Shown one piece after another: positions 1-10,549 of a stretch of 64,000 nucleotides of DNA. A program made the translations under genes and the position numbers. Below the pieces are notes generated by a model. The model was not told the DNA's origin. It ran no database searches and worked only from the letters and a program-made list of their open reading frames with translations. Positions within the stretch are counted from its first letter, which is position 1. The number at the start of each line of letters is the position of its first letter. Source of the DNA: Incurvaria masculella (Eukaryota; Arthropoda; Insecta; Lepidoptera; Incurvariidae); contig OX335652.1 in the NCBI GenBank assembly GCA_946894095.1, forward strand, positions 14,035,001 to 14,099,000, written 5' to 3'.

Positions 1-145
1 GCTCGTCTCGCAGTTTGACGTGTGAAATGTTGTGTCCGTGGCTGCGGGAGTTCGAAGTTCACGTGCCATCTCGCTTCCGGGACGGGCATCGAGTCAGGAA
101 CGTCGGTCGGGTGGCGACCGAAGCTCATCTATCTTTTATCTATCG

Positions 146-262
146 GTTTTAGGGTTCCGTACCCAAAAGGTGCCAACAAAACCCTATTATTAAGCCTCCG
201 CTGTCCGTCCGTCCGTCTGTCCGCGGGCTGTATCTCATTAACCGTAATAGGTATACATAAAC
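146..262 (+). repeat. Dispersed repeat family A, 5' fragment
   Basis: Begins with the family start TTTTAGGGTTCCGTACCCAA, then the inverted echo ACCCTATTATTAAGCCTCCG, the (GTCC)n microsatellite core and a decayed continuation. The 3' half, including the GTGCGAG hairpin, is missing. Confidence 0.6.
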
Positions 263-627
263 TATACAGGACCTGCTAAGAACGGGCGCGCTGCAGATAT
301 ACGAAAGAGTTTTGATCATAACTCCCGTCTTTCCTTGCTCAATGGGACTGAACGTCTCGGACGCTACTAATATTATTAATAATAATAATAGAAAATGCAA
401 AAATCTTGTACACTGCGCGGTCGGCAGCTAAGTGGAAACGTGTGTTGGACCCATAGTGGACCCATAGTGTGAACATGGTCTTCATACCGACGATGACTGA
501 CTCCTTTTTTCCTATCCGATATTGTAAATGGCAATCTCATAAAGTTGTGGGCACTCAATGAGGTTGACAACGAGTTACTTCTTCTTCGTTCCAGATCTAG
601 ACATGCCATAATCTTTATCTTCCAGAT

Positions 628-672
628 CTTTATGATAGCCGCGGCATATGGCGTACGCCAGGGCCTCACATT
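628..672 (-). repeat. Non-LTR retrotransposon 3' tail fragment (family F)
   Basis: On the minus strand this reads GTGAGGCCCTGGCGTACGCC then ATATGCCGCGG. This matches the terminal segment of the longer LINE fragments near 26.2 kb and 63.1 kb (GTCCTGGCGTGAGCCATATG). Only the last part of the element is present. Confidence 0.4.
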
Positions 673-725
673 AATAGTCCCTATCAAAAAAATACAATAA
701 TCGTTATTACAAAAATGGCATTTTT

Positions 726-1012
726 AGGGTTCCGTACCTAAAGGGTGAAAACGGAACCCTATTACTAAGCCTCCGCCGTCCGTCCGTCCGTCTGTTACAG
801 GGCTGTATCTCATGAACCGTTACAGGTAGGAAGCTGCAATTTACACTGATTATGTATTTATTTTGCCGCTGTAACAACAAATAGGTAACATTATAAAATG
901 ATAAAAATTAAAGGGGGGTCCCATACAAATAACGTGTTATTTTGGGGTAAATCTCGACAATGGTACGGAACCCTTTGTGTGCGAGTCCGACTCGCACTTG
1001 GCCGGTTTTTTT
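726..1012 (+). repeat. Dispersed repeat family A, near full-length copy
   Basis: About 287 bp, from AGGGTTCCGTACC to TTGGCCGGTTTTTTT. Landmarks in order: start palindrome arm and its complement (ACGGAACCCT), CCGT microsatellite, CAGGGCTGTATCTCATGAAC, TATTTTGCCGCT, GGTACGGAACCC and the terminal hairpin GTGCGAGTCCGACTCGCAC. Non-coding. I recognise it as a very common lepidopteran interspersed repeat but do not assert a class name. Confidence 0.8.
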
Positions 1013-1090
1013 CCTTTTTAGTGCATGTTGATTGGTTTTGGAATACTTTTGCTTTGAAATCGGTTTTTTTGGTAAATGGTTTGTTTATTA

Positions 1091-1376
1091 GGGTTCCGTA
1101 GTCAAAGGTGCCAACGGAACCTTATTACTAAGCCTGCCCTGTCCGTCCGTCCGTCTGTCACATGGCTGTATCTCATGAACCGTAATAGGTAGGCAGCTGA
1201 CATTTTCACAGAGTTTTGATTTTATTTTGCCGCTATAAAAAAAAATAGGTAAAATTAATAAATAATAACGATTAAACGGGCCCCGTTTATACAAACAACG
1301 TGATTTGTTTGTGTTAATACTTGTAAGATGGTACGGAACCCTTCGTGTGCGGGTCCGACTCGCACTTGGCCGGTTT
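1091..1376 (+). repeat. Dispersed repeat family A, near full-length copy
   Basis: Same landmarks in the same order as the copy at 726-1012, about 80 bp downstream in direct orientation, ending in GTGCGGGTCCGACTCGCAC and TTGGCCGG. Confidence 0.8.
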
Positions 1377-1388
1377 GTTATGTTAGGG

Positions 1389-1433
1389 TAATATCATGAT
1401 GGTCGGTCTGGTATTACCTATCCATGTTCAGTT
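1389..1433 (+). repeat. SINE family B, 3' tail fragment
   Basis: AATATCATGATGG, a short gap, then GGTATTACC and ATCCATGTTCAG matches the 3' tail of family B (ATCATAACGGTAG ... GGTATTAGCCATCCATGTCA). It directly precedes a reversed family A fragment. Confidence 0.45.
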
Positions 1434-1436
1434 ATA

Positions 1437-1510
1437 GAGGACGGACGGACGGACGGACAGCGGAGGCTTAAATAGGATTCAGTTGGCACCACTTCGATAA
1501 GGCACCCTAA
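1437..1510 (-). repeat. Dispersed repeat family A, 5' fragment, reversed
   Basis: Starts inside the (GACG)n microsatellite and runs to GGCACCCTAAAA, the reversed 5' end of family A. It abuts the next reversed copy head to tail. Confidence 0.6.
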
Positions 1511-1785
1511 AAAACCGGCCAAATGCGAGTCGAACTCGCACACGAAGGGTTCCTTACCATCGCACAAGATTTAACGTAAACAAAATCAGGTTTTTTTTGC
1601 CCCCTTATCTTTATTATTTTTTAATTTCAGCTATTTGTTTTTATAGCGGCAAAATAAATACACACTCTGTGAAAATTTCAGCTGCCTACCTATTACGGTT
1701 CATGAAATACAGCCCTGTGACAGATGGAAGGACGGACGGACAGCTGAGAGGTTCCGTTTTCACCCTTTGGGTACGGAATTTTTAG
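1511..1785 (-). repeat. Dispersed repeat family A, near full-length copy, reversed
   Basis: Reads ACCGGCCAAATGCGAGTCGA ... GGTACGGAATTTTTAG, all landmarks in reverse order. An open frame inside (1597-1785) is accidental. Confidence 0.75.
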
Positions 1786-1787
1786 TT

Positions 1788-2003
1788 TTTTCATGTAATT
1801 GGACCTGGATACCAAACCGATCGTCATGATCACATATGAACTAGGTTCCATGCCAGGACCTCATATTGCTCCGCTACATTGAATTGGATGGAAAACACGC
1901 ACAATTTCATTGCCGCTTCGACCATCTTTCATTCAATGTACCACCTAGTAAGTAAAGAAGGGGACCTACAGTTTTAGGTGGAATCAGAACCAGGATCAAC
2001 CTT
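1788..2003 (-). repeat. SINE family B, partial copy, reversed
   Basis: Contains the family B landmarks in reverse: TAGGTTCCATGCCAGGACCT, TACATTGAATTGGATGGAAA, TTGCCGCTTCGACCATC, GGGGACCTACAGTTTTA. The tRNA-like head is missing. Confidence 0.65.
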
Positions 2004-2031
2004 AGGTGGTCTGATATTACACTTTTTTTAT

Positions 2032-2097
2032 GTGACTGGACAAGGATGGCTAACACCACAAGTTCTGTCATGGTATTAGCCCAACACATCGTGTAAG
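2032..2097 (-). repeat. SINE family B, 3' tail fragment, reversed
   Basis: T-run, then ATGTGACTGGACAAGGATGG, CTAACACC and GTATTAGCCCAACACATCG: the reversed A-tail and 3' end of family B. Confidence 0.55.
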
Positions 2098-2165
2098 CGT
2101 AAATTTACGGATATGAATACTTTCTTGTGACAAATAGGTGAGTTATAGTGAGTATAGATAGTTGA

Positions 2166-2573
2166 TCGTCTCGTAGCCAAGTGGCGCGGGGACTGCCTAC
2201 TATACAAGAGGTCTGGGTTCAAGTCCTCGCATGCACCACTTTCTTTCTCATTCTGAGTTGGATAAGTGCATTTCGTCACGAATGCGAGCTGCTCCATGGT
2301 TCGACACCCATGTAAAATTGTATGTCCCCTTTCCCCACTTGTGGTGGTAGGGTTTAAGCATGCCCGGGTTGGTACCATCGCATTGGATTAAAAGATGGTC
2401 AAAGAGGGAAAGAAAAATTGTCCGTATTTTGCATCCTGTTCAATGTAGCCGTGCTCATAAAGGGGAGGTCCTGGCATGGCAACTAATTCCTTTGGGAATG
2501 TGTTGTATTGGGTTATTATCATAACGGTAGTTGTGTGGTATTAGCCATCCATGTCAGGTTGCATGAAAAAAAG
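2166..2573 (+). repeat. SINE family B, near full-length copy (tRNA-derived)
   Basis: About 405 bp. The head looks tRNA-derived: a pol III A-box-like TAGCCAAGTGG (2174-2184) and B-box-like GGTTCAAGTCC (2216-2226) are 32 bp apart, as in a tRNA gene. The body carries the landmarks CGAGCTGCTCCATGGTTCG, GGGTTGGTACCATCGCATTG and GGTCCTGGCATGGCA. It ends in GCATG plus an A-run that joins directly to a reversed family A copy. SINEs are transcribed by pol III and moved by a partner LINE; the partner is not identified here. Confidence 0.8.
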
Positions 2574-2877
2574 ACCGGCCAAGTGCAAGTCGGACTCGCA
2601 CATGAAGGGTTCCGTACCATCGTACTAGATTTAACACAAACAAATACGTTTTCTGTATGGGCCCCCTTAATTTTTTAGTTTAGACTATTTGTTGTTGCAG
2701 CGGCAAAATAAATACACACACTCAAAATTTCAGCTCCCTACCTATTACGGTTAATGAGTTACAGCCCTGTGACAGACGGACGGAAGGACGGACGGACGGA
2801 CGGACGGACGGACGGACGGACAGCGGAGGATCAGTAATAGGGTTCCGTTATCACCCTTTGGGTACGGAATCCTAAAA
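2573..2877 (-). repeat. Dispersed repeat family A, near full-length, reversed, with long GACG array
   Basis: From ACCGGCCAAGTGCAAGTCGG to GGTACGGAATCCTAAAAA. Its internal tetranucleotide array (about 2766-2820, GACG units) is longer than in most copies of the window. Confidence 0.8.
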
Positions 2878-2919
2878 AGATACATTCGACCTTCAAATTC
2901 CAACACAGAAGAATTGAAG

Positions 2920-3010
2920 ACTCTTTTGCCGCCGCCGCCCCGCCCCGCTGCCTCCGCTTCGCCGCCGCCGCCATGGCTCCGCCGCTGTTTCCAGTCCGTT
3001 CACCGCTATG
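2920..3010. other. Short GC-rich, GCC-repeat-rich patch
   Basis: A patch of GCCGCCGCC and CCCCGCCCC runs in otherwise AT-rich DNA. The reversed open frames through it read as low-complexity Ala/Arg/Gly and do not look like protein. No function assigned. Confidence 0.4.
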
Positions 3011-4720
3011 CTCGTGTTCCCGACAGTGCATCGGCGAGCCCCGCTATCTGTGTCCAATCGTGCATTTGGCCGTGAAATCTTCAGATATCCAGCCACCCGA
3101 GGATTCTGGCGCATTTCTGATCTATTTCTACTAACTTTTTACTTCTAGTCTTTAAGTTTCGTTCGAGAAATAAAGCTGGCTTTTCATATGAATCGATAAT
3201 AATAAATATATTAATAAATTTGGAATAGATAATAAATTTGGAGGTTGAAAGAAACATAAGATTTATTTTCATTTTGTGAAGCAACAGAGATGATATCCAC
3301 CCATATAATTTCGGTATGGACACTTCTCCAGGTGTCTAGCTCTCAAAAAACATTTCGAAACCATTTGACTTACTTACTTACTTAAGAGGATTATGAGATG
3401 ATCATGTTCCATACAATGGCTCATGCCTGATTCCTCAGTCAAATTAAGAAATATTTTTTCTGATATTTTGCAAATTAAATAAATCATCTGAGAGTACATA
3501 TGCACGTTTTTGTTTTTCTAATACATAAACTTTTATCTGTGATGCCCGCATCTTATAATTTGTATGCAAGCACAAAAAGCATACAAGTTAAGTTATCAAA
3601 AAAACCAAAACGTACAGACGTAGCGCTAAGTATCTACTTACTTTAATGGGCAACATTTTAGAAAAAATATTTCTTAATTTGACTGATAAAACAGGCACGA
3701 GTCATTTTATAGAACTTGATCACCTCATTATCGTCTTAATGTGTCCTTGCTTTACAGTTGATTCAGCCCGATGTTGGTTAAAGTCCGAAATTATATTATT
3801 CCTTAAACTTTTTTGGATTTCAGCACTTATATCCATGTTGAGTGCACTAATTAAGAGTTGATGTAAAGAAAAAAAATAACTTTAAAATGTTTTTTTTTTA
3901 ATAAAAAAAATAGGTAAAGGTTACATCTTAGTACGAAAAAGTATGATTGCTTTGATAATTGCAAAAAATCAGTTTTAACATTAATTGGAGATGGTGCATT
4001 AGAAAAGTTGTAAAAATATTTTGTCAATAAGCACACAACATAATCCGATAGTAAAAAACTCGATTTCGGTTGTGTAATGGGTTCTGTGTCAGAATATAAA
4101 TTAATAACAAACCCTTATTTTCAAAATGACAACGTTTCTATGTAGATTTTGCCGTTCAAAAATAAATAAAATTTCAAATGTAACTAAAAGAACTTTAAAC
4201 CAAAAATATATTGGTATTAAATTGTCTTATTCAAATGCAAGATCAGAAAGTTTACTTCGATGGCCATTACGAACCCTCAAAAGGAACCGAATGTCCCAAA
4301 AGTCACACATTTTAAACAGACGCGGGCCGTGTCCGAGGGAAGGTCACATAAATGTCTCGCTAACTAGATATAAATAAGTATAGTATGCAGTGTAAATCTC
4401 TTTTATGGCTACCAAAACGCTGCCCTGACGTTTGAAATACGACTTGGGTGCGTCTCTACCTGAGAAGGGATCGTCCTCTTTCCAATGATTGTCGGCAAAC
4501 CATAAGCAGTCCTAAATGTGTTTCTAACTTTTTTGTAACGGGAATAAGACTCAGAAACTTGTGTGTCGTAAAAGAAACCCACCAGAAATGTGGCGATGTA
4601 ATGGCTTTACTGCTCACTGTAATTACGGTTTTGGTATACTTATTATTGTTTTTGCTGTGGGCAAACCTTGTTTTATTGTTCGATGCGTAAAGTGGCTTAA
4701 ACCACAGTATACTCTGTAAG
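3011..4720. other. AT-rich intergenic DNA, no supported gene
   Basis: No credible coding frame, RNA gene or recognisable element, apart from short simple-sequence runs such as a (CTTA)n run near 3370. Confidence 0.4.
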
Positions 4721-4721
4721 T

Positions 4722-4835
4722 AGGTATACAGAGTGAATTTTTCAACTGTGCCTTCATGGCCAAATCCGAAACTATAAGATATAACAAAAATCATTCAAAG
4801 GAGTCATGAGCCCGATTTTTGTAAAAAACAAAACT
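4722..4835 (-). repeat. Dispersed repeat family E, reversed
   Basis: Reads TATACAGAGTGAATTTTTCA, then ACTGTGCCTTCATGGCCAAA, TCCGAAACTATAAG and GGAGTCATGAGCC. The same words occur in forward orientation near 5.15 kb and 43.2 kb. A small hairpin (ACTCTGTA/TACAGAGT, 4711-4734) lies at its edge. Confidence 0.5.
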
Positions 4836-4965
4836 TCATTATTCGATTTTTGAACATTTTAAAACAATGTGAATAGTGAAGGCATGGGTGATGTATGAAT
4901 ACTTGAAAATTTGAATTATTTTATTCAAAATAAAGAATGTACTTTAGTTACATTGTTACTTCACA

Positions 4966-5210
4966 GAATGTGTTCCTTGTCAGCGACATTATTGACTAGT
5001 GTAATAAAAGAGGTGCGTTATTTTTGTGTAAATTCAGAAGCTCGGTTCCCACCTAGAAAATGTAGGTGTTCCAAAAATCTATAATGCGTTTTTGTTATTA
5101 TCAAAATTGGCCCCATGACTCTCAATGCGTGTTTTTAGCTATTTATTACGGTTTCGAAGTTGGCCTTAAAGGCAACACTTGAAAAAATCAGTCTGTATCT
5201 AATTCCGAGG
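4966..5210 (+). repeat. Dispersed repeat family E, diverged copy
   Basis: Shares GCGACATTATTGACTAGTG, ATGACTCTCAATGCGTGTTT and GGTTTCGAAGTTGGCC with the copy near 43.1-43.3 kb, with many differences. Confidence 0.4.
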
Positions 5211-6520
5211 TATATAAATAGGTTCGACCAAAATAGTTCCCCGGGTTTTATATATTTAACCTCACTGCTTACTTTTTAGAACATTTAGTGTACTAAATAT
5301 AATAATATAACTTAAATATAATGGGAAAAATACAAGCTATACCTAGACAGAAAAGGAAATATCTAATTATAAGATATTGATAAGTTTTATTTAATTCTTT
5401 GGATTTAAGAGGACAGGCAGACTGACTTATGCTAGTTGGATGTTCGTTGGAATTTATTAATCATTTAAGAAAATTTTCATCATTCAAAAATAAGGGCGAT
5501 ATGCTATTCAGAAGAAAACTTTGATAGGTATCGATGAATCAGAATCTCGTATGAGTGCTGTGTTTTTCACACTAATATCATTTCATAAATTCAAGTGAAT
5601 AAATAAAATCAAATGTTCAATGATTCTTCAATATTTATTCAAAATTATTATTTCTATTCTTATACGTCAATGTATTCATAGTATATTTTCAACTTACATG
5701 CAAAATCAGTAATTTTTAAGGCTGTGACTAGGAAATTACCTATATTTTTAATTCAGCAACAAATGCCATTAATTTAATAGTCCAATAACTAAACTAACTA
5801 ATTGTATTTACACTAGATACATACTCATATTTGGTAACATTGAGATAATATAATTTATCCAAAAATAGTTAACTTGGTTAATATACCTACATAATAAACG
5901 TAATTTAATATTATACTGGCAAATAATTTATGTAAATCGAGATTTCATTTAAGGCTGTTTGAATTGGCAACGCTTCAGCCAGTTACGTTACAAAATACAT
6001 AAATGCAAAACGACTTAACATTTACACAAGTTTATGTTAGCAAAACTGGTGCTAGGATGCACGAACAGCCATGAAACATTATTTTGTATCACATTTTACC
6101 TTAAATCTACACAAAAACGGTATGTATAAGGTTACATACAGTCAAAGTTACTATACACAGTCTTTAGATCAGACAGAACAATTTAATCATGTTCTATAAT
6201 GGATATATGCATACACACAATTCATGAATTTGGTTGCATGAATTTAATTTATGTTACATGATACTTTCATATTTGTTTAGGTTCTATTCATTACAAAAAA
6301 GTAGAACCCTCGATAGAATTACAGTGTTTCATAGGAGGACAGTATTTTGTTACCGTATGTTACACATCAATATTATTAACACGAACGAGTTTCTAAAAGT
6401 ATGCAGGTATATACATGTATTTACACGATGAACTAAAGTACATATATGTGGAATGCGACGAGACGACGCATTAGTTAACGTGTCTTCACAGATAAGGTGG
6501 CACAGCCGAACATGTTTGCC
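5200..6520 (-). other. AT-rich 3' flank of the Toll gene
   Basis: Strongly AT-rich sequence with no credible coding frame. The 3' UTR of the Toll mRNA must lie at the high-coordinate end of this stretch, but I could not fix a poly(A) site. Several TTTATT (minus-strand AATAAA) words occur, for example near 5634, and none is decisive. Confidence 0.35.
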
Positions 6521-9500
6521 TTATCTATGCGACGGTAAGTGTGTCTGAGGTAAGCATTCATGTAGGGAGGCACGGGGCTGCAAATAACCTTGTTCGTCAA
6601 GCATAGGGTTGTGGTCGTGTGGCCTGCGAAGGGTACTGGGCCTCGGCCGACCGCCGTACGGCTGTTCATAGTTTTGGGCATCAATTGAAATGTAACTATG
6701 GTTCAGAGGATCACCGTCATTTATTTGGCTAGTAAGAGTCGTATTTGTAAGCATCGACGTGTCGTCCTCAGGGCCCATTACAACATTTACGCTTGCAGCT
6801 ACCTGGGGTGGAATCGCGTCGTATTTATACCACTGCTCCGGCGCAGTGGGTGAAGCAGTATATCTGTTTGGGTGTCTTCTTGCATTTGGACAAACGACGT
6901 GGTTATAATTTACCGCGTCATCCTTCCATTGCAAGTTGGAAATATCGGGCATTACATATCTCATTTTGTGCCAAAACTTCTTTTCGCCCCAAAATAGTAC
7001 GGTACAAGTTTTCAAATAGTTTTGGAAATCTGCATCGAGACTCAGAGCACTAACGTCTGTCGTTAAGATAAAAATTACTCGGTGACGTCTTATCGATGGG
7101 TGAATAGAGCCTATAATATTCTTCATGGCGGCCTTGAAAGAAATCTTTGACCACTCATTCTGTAAAAAGTTAAATGACACAAACACTATGAGGCGTTTGG
7201 AGGACTCGTAAGTATTCGTTATAACGTCAGACAAGTAGTTTTCATGGCTTAGCTGAAGGTCTCTGTAGTGGAAACATATTGTATAACCCGTGTGTTCTAA
7301 TTCGGGGGCAACTACCTTGGTTACAAAGTCATCGTCTAATAAACTATACACTGTATATCCATCGTATAATCTGTCTTTGTCCAGTTCACTTTCCTGTATA
7401 GAACCACTTTTGAATAGTCTAACACCATATCTTGAGTGTGCCCATAAACGTACATTTTGTCTGAATGAAAACACTAAGGCACCAAAGAGCAATATGAGTA
7501 TAACACTAATTAAGACCACGGCTAGTAGAGGCACAAAGTTTAACTTAATCGAATTCACTTCGTCGTATTGATATGGCTGATTTTCAGTCGGTATAGTGTT
7601 TTCTTTGATACTTGACTCACGGCACTTTTCGATCATGTCGAACACTGTTAAGTTTAGAGATAGTTCATTTTCAGTTACACATAACATGTCGTTGGGGTCG
7701 TCGTAGTTTTTCTTCAACCAGTTTTCCAAGGGGAGGACATTTTCACATGTGCAAGTGAACACGTTTCCTTGCACGTTGACACTCTCTAAGTGGACAAGGT
7801 GGGCTAACTTTTTATCTAAGTCTATGATTTTATTTCCTTGAAAGTGGGCCACTCGTAGTGAAGAAAGGTTTTCAAAGGAGTCGTTCGCAACGCTTGCCAA
7901 AAGGTTATCGTTTAAATATAACTCTCTCAAGTGTTTCGTTTGCGCAAATTCTCCTCCACTTATTTCGATCAGTTGATTGTTTTCTAAATGAAGAACATTT
8001 AGAGAATGTAATCCATTAAAAGTATCATTGTCCAAAAAGTTTATATTGCTGTTGTTTAGATAGAGTTTATGGAGTTTTTTCTTGCCAATGAATAAATGGT
8101 TACTTAATGATCCAAAGTTATTGCCATCTAAATAAAGTTCAGTGGCATCCATGGGAATCTTTGACGGCATATCTGTGTAGCCCACATTTGAGCAATCAAT
8201 AACGTTTGAACTCCAATTACTGTCATGAAAACAAGAGCAGCCTTCGGGGCAAGTCATTTTGCAGTCACAAGCTTCAAATTCACAACAAAAGCATTGCGTG
8301 GAACAATGTGTTTCGTACGAGCACAAAAATTGGTTTTCTCCGACATCCATCAAATTAGCTTTCCCACCATACTTATTATTAACCAACTCGCATGTTACCG
8401 AGTCTAGGTCTACAAAGCGGGGATATTGTCTCATATGATTCCAAAGGTTTATTTTCTGAAGCCATATCATATGACAGTTACAGACGAATGGATTGCTACC
8501 AATAAAAAATTTCGGGACATTTTTATGCTTTGGAATATGCGGTAGTGTAAATGCGGATAGTTCCACCGTTTTCAATTTATTGTCCGTGAGTACGACCTTC
8601 TCGAGGTTCCTTTTCTGCAAAAACGTACCTGGCTGCATCGTGTGAATCTTATTATTATTTAGGAATAAAATCTCTATTGAATCCGGTATCGACTTTTCGT
8701 CGATGGATTCTAATGCATTGTAACTTATGTCGAGCATCCTTATATTTTTACGTTTGGTGTTCGATTCATTGTCCAGTTTTGTAATATTATTATTATGAAT
8801 ATCCAACCATTCGAGCCCATCTGGCATATAGCTATAGTCGAAGTAGATAAGTTTGTTGTCCGATATATTCAACCATCCCAACGTTTGTAGAGTATTAAAA
8901 ACACCTCTTATGTCCGTCAATCTATTCCCATCAAGTCGGATGGCTTTAAGGGTAGGGTTTGAATTGAATGCATCCTTTTCAATACTTTCGATGTGGTTTG
9001 AGGCTAAATTGAGAACTTGCAGAGAAGGAAGTGTGCTGAAAGTGTCTTTTGGTACATCAACAATATGGTTATCTACCAATCGAAGTCCATAAAGCTCTTC
9101 AAGGCCTTCAAACGAAGAATTTTTCACTGAAGTAATGTTGTTCTTTCCGATATCAAGGGACTTGAGAAAGCGTAACTTTTTTATACCGCTGGGTATTGTA
9201 TTCAGTTTATTCCCATTCAAACCCAAATCTTGCAAGTAAGTAATATTTTCAAACGACCTTTCGTGAATCGATTCCAATTCATTATTGTCTAAATAAAGTT
9301 GATTTAGAACAAACAGGTTTGAAAAAGTATGTTCTCCCAAAGCTTTTAGTTTATTTTGTGAAACAGTCAGTAAGTGTAAGTTTTTCAATTCGGCAAATGC
9401 TCCGTTGCTAACTGTTTCGATGTTATTGTTATCTAAATTCAGTACTTGAAGATTATTGAGGTCTTGAAATAGTTTCGGGTCCAGGCGTGTCAGCGAATTA

Positions 9501-10549
9501 TGCGAAAGATTTAATATGATGAGTCGTATCAATCCCGCAAATGTATCTCTGTTAACCCAGTCGTTAGTCAAGTGGTTCTTTGATAAATCCAAATGTTGCA
9601 GTTGGTCGAGACCTTCTAATAATCCAGGTGCAAGAACAGTGAGAGAATTATTGGAAATAGCAATCTGTTTAATCATCCGCGAAGACTGGAACAGTTCTGG
9701 CGGAACGGCAACTAGCTTGTTTCCGGATAAATTTAAAATTCTCAGTGAGCTTAGTCCAACAAAAGCTCTGTCGCCTATCTCACTTATAAGATTATTTTGA
9801 ATATTCAAAACTTCAAGTGATCTCAAGCTAGATAGACCGTTATCAGGTAGTCTAAGAACATTGTTGTGGGACAAGTCTAGCATCTTTAATCCAGTGTTGC
9901 ACGATTTACCTGGAGCGATAGGTCCTTTACCCCAGTCAGAAAATCCAATATCGGAGATGTCTTGTATTCTGTTGTTGGTTAAGTTGAGGGATTCCAAGCT
10001 GAAGAGCGGGCAAAAAACTTCCGAGGGCAAGGAGTAAATGTTGTTGTCTCCGAGGTCGAGAGAACGAAGCTCCATCAAACCCCGGAAACTTTCGGCGTGG
10101 AACTCCATCGTCATTGCCGGCCAATCCGTATTATAAGAGCGAAGAGTAAGGCTAGTCAAGTCACGAAGCGGCGACAAGACAGTCGCCGGCACGTAGCGTA
10201 TCTTGCAGAACTCAATGCGCAGGTCCTCAAGTTGACGGAGTTGTCCGAGAAAGCTCCCCGTATTCATGTGGAGAGAGCTTTCAAAGAACAACAAATCTGT
10301 GCACGTCAACTTCAACTTGTTGACATTGTACGCCTGCGCGGTCGTTATGTTCTTGAAGAGAAGGTCCGCCGAGCCGATAGTTCTGATGTTGCACGTGAGA
10401 AAGTTTGATTCACTCAACTTGGAGTCCGAGTAGTCCCACTGGCAGCCGCTAGGGGCGGGCGGCGCGGGCCGTGCGCGCGCAGCCATCGCACACACGGACG
10501 CACACAACACAGCTTTCAGTAAAAACATTTTGAATAAGTTCGTTATCAT
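6521..10549 (-). CDS. Long-type Toll receptor (Toll-6/Toll-7/18-wheeler class), single exon
   Basis: A 1342-residue type I membrane receptor in one uninterrupted reading frame. Seen: a hydrophobic signal peptide (about residues 1-26); a first block of leucine-rich repeats (about 75-665); a Cys-flanked LRR C-cap (687-743); a Cys-rich stretch and LRR N-cap (749-787); a second LRR block (about 802-920); a second C-cap (931-975); one membrane helix (about 1004-1029); a cytoplasmic TIR domain (about 1062-1200); and a 140-residue tail. Two ectodomain blocks split by C-cap/N-cap, a long tail and no introns are typical of insect long Tolls, which act in epithelial patterning and, in some insects, immunity. 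I did not assign an orthologue. TIR box 1 (YDGYTVYS, 1062-1069) and box 3 (FW, 1192-1193) are recognisable, but the loop after RD (1096-1097) reads LQLSHEN and lacks the usual proline. The start chosen is the first Met before the signal peptide; a second Met at residue 8 is possible. Stop is TAA. Confidence 0.93.
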   Translation of the reverse strand: MITNLFKMFLLKAVLCASVCAMAARARPAPPAPSGCQWDYSDSKLSESNFLTCNIRTIGSADLLFKNITTAQAYNVNKLKLTCTDLLFFESSLHMNTGSFLGQLRQLEDLRIEFCKIRYVPATVLSPLRDLTSLTLRSYNTDWPAMTMEFHAESFRGLMELRSLDLGDNNIYSLPSEVFCPLFSLESLNLTNNRIQDISDIGFSDWGKGPIAPGKSCNTGLKMLDLSHNNVLRLPDNGLSSLRSLEVLNIQNNLISEIGDRAFVGLSSLRILNLSGNKLVAVPPELFQSSRMIKQIAISNNSLTVLAPGLLEGLDQLQHLDLSKNHLTNDWVNRDTFAGLIRLIILNLSHNSLTRLDPKLFQDLNNLQVLNLDNNNIETVSNGAFAELKNLHLLTVSQNKLKALGEHTFSNLFVLNQLYLDNNELESIHERSFENITYLQDLGLNGNKLNTIPSGIKKLRFLKSLDIGKNNITSVKNSSFEGLEELYGLRLVDNHIVDVPKDTFSTLPSLQVLNLASNHIESIEKDAFNSNPTLKAIRLDGNRLTDIRGVFNTLQTLGWLNISDNKLIYFDYSYMPDGLEWLDIHNNNITKLDNESNTKRKNIRMLDISYNALESIDEKSIPDSIEILFLNNNKIHTMQPGTFLQKRNLEKVVLTDNKLKTVELSAFTLPHIPKHKNVPKFFIGSNPFVCNCHMIWLQKINLWNHMRQYPRFVDLDSVTCELVNNKYGGKANLMDVGENQFLCSYETHCSTQCFCCEFEACDCKMTCPEGCSCFHDSNWSSNVIDCSNVGYTDMPSKIPMDATELYLDGNNFGSLSNHLFIGKKKLHKLYLNNSNINFLDNDTFNGLHSLNVLHLENNQLIEISGGEFAQTKHLRELYLNDNLLASVANDSFENLSSLRVAHFQGNKIIDLDKKLAHLVHLESVNVQGNVFTCTCENVLPLENWLKKNYDDPNDMLCVTENELSLNLTVFDMIEKCRESSIKENTIPTENQPYQYDEVNSIKLNFVPLLAVVLISVILILLFGALVFSFRQNVRLWAHSRYGVRLFKSGSIQESELDKDRLYDGYTVYSLLDDDFVTKVVAPELEHTGYTICFHYRDLQLSHENYLSDVITNTYESSKRLIVFVSFNFLQNEWSKISFKAAMKNIIGSIHPSIRRHRVIFILTTDVSALSLDADFQNYLKTCTVLFWGEKKFWHKMRYVMPDISNLQWKDDAVNYNHVVCPNARRHPNRYTASPTAPEQWYKYDAIPPQVAASVNVVMGPEDDTSMLTNTTLTSQINDGDPLNHSYISIDAQNYEQPYGGRPRPSTLRRPHDHNPMLDEQGYLQPRASLHECLPQTHLPSHR

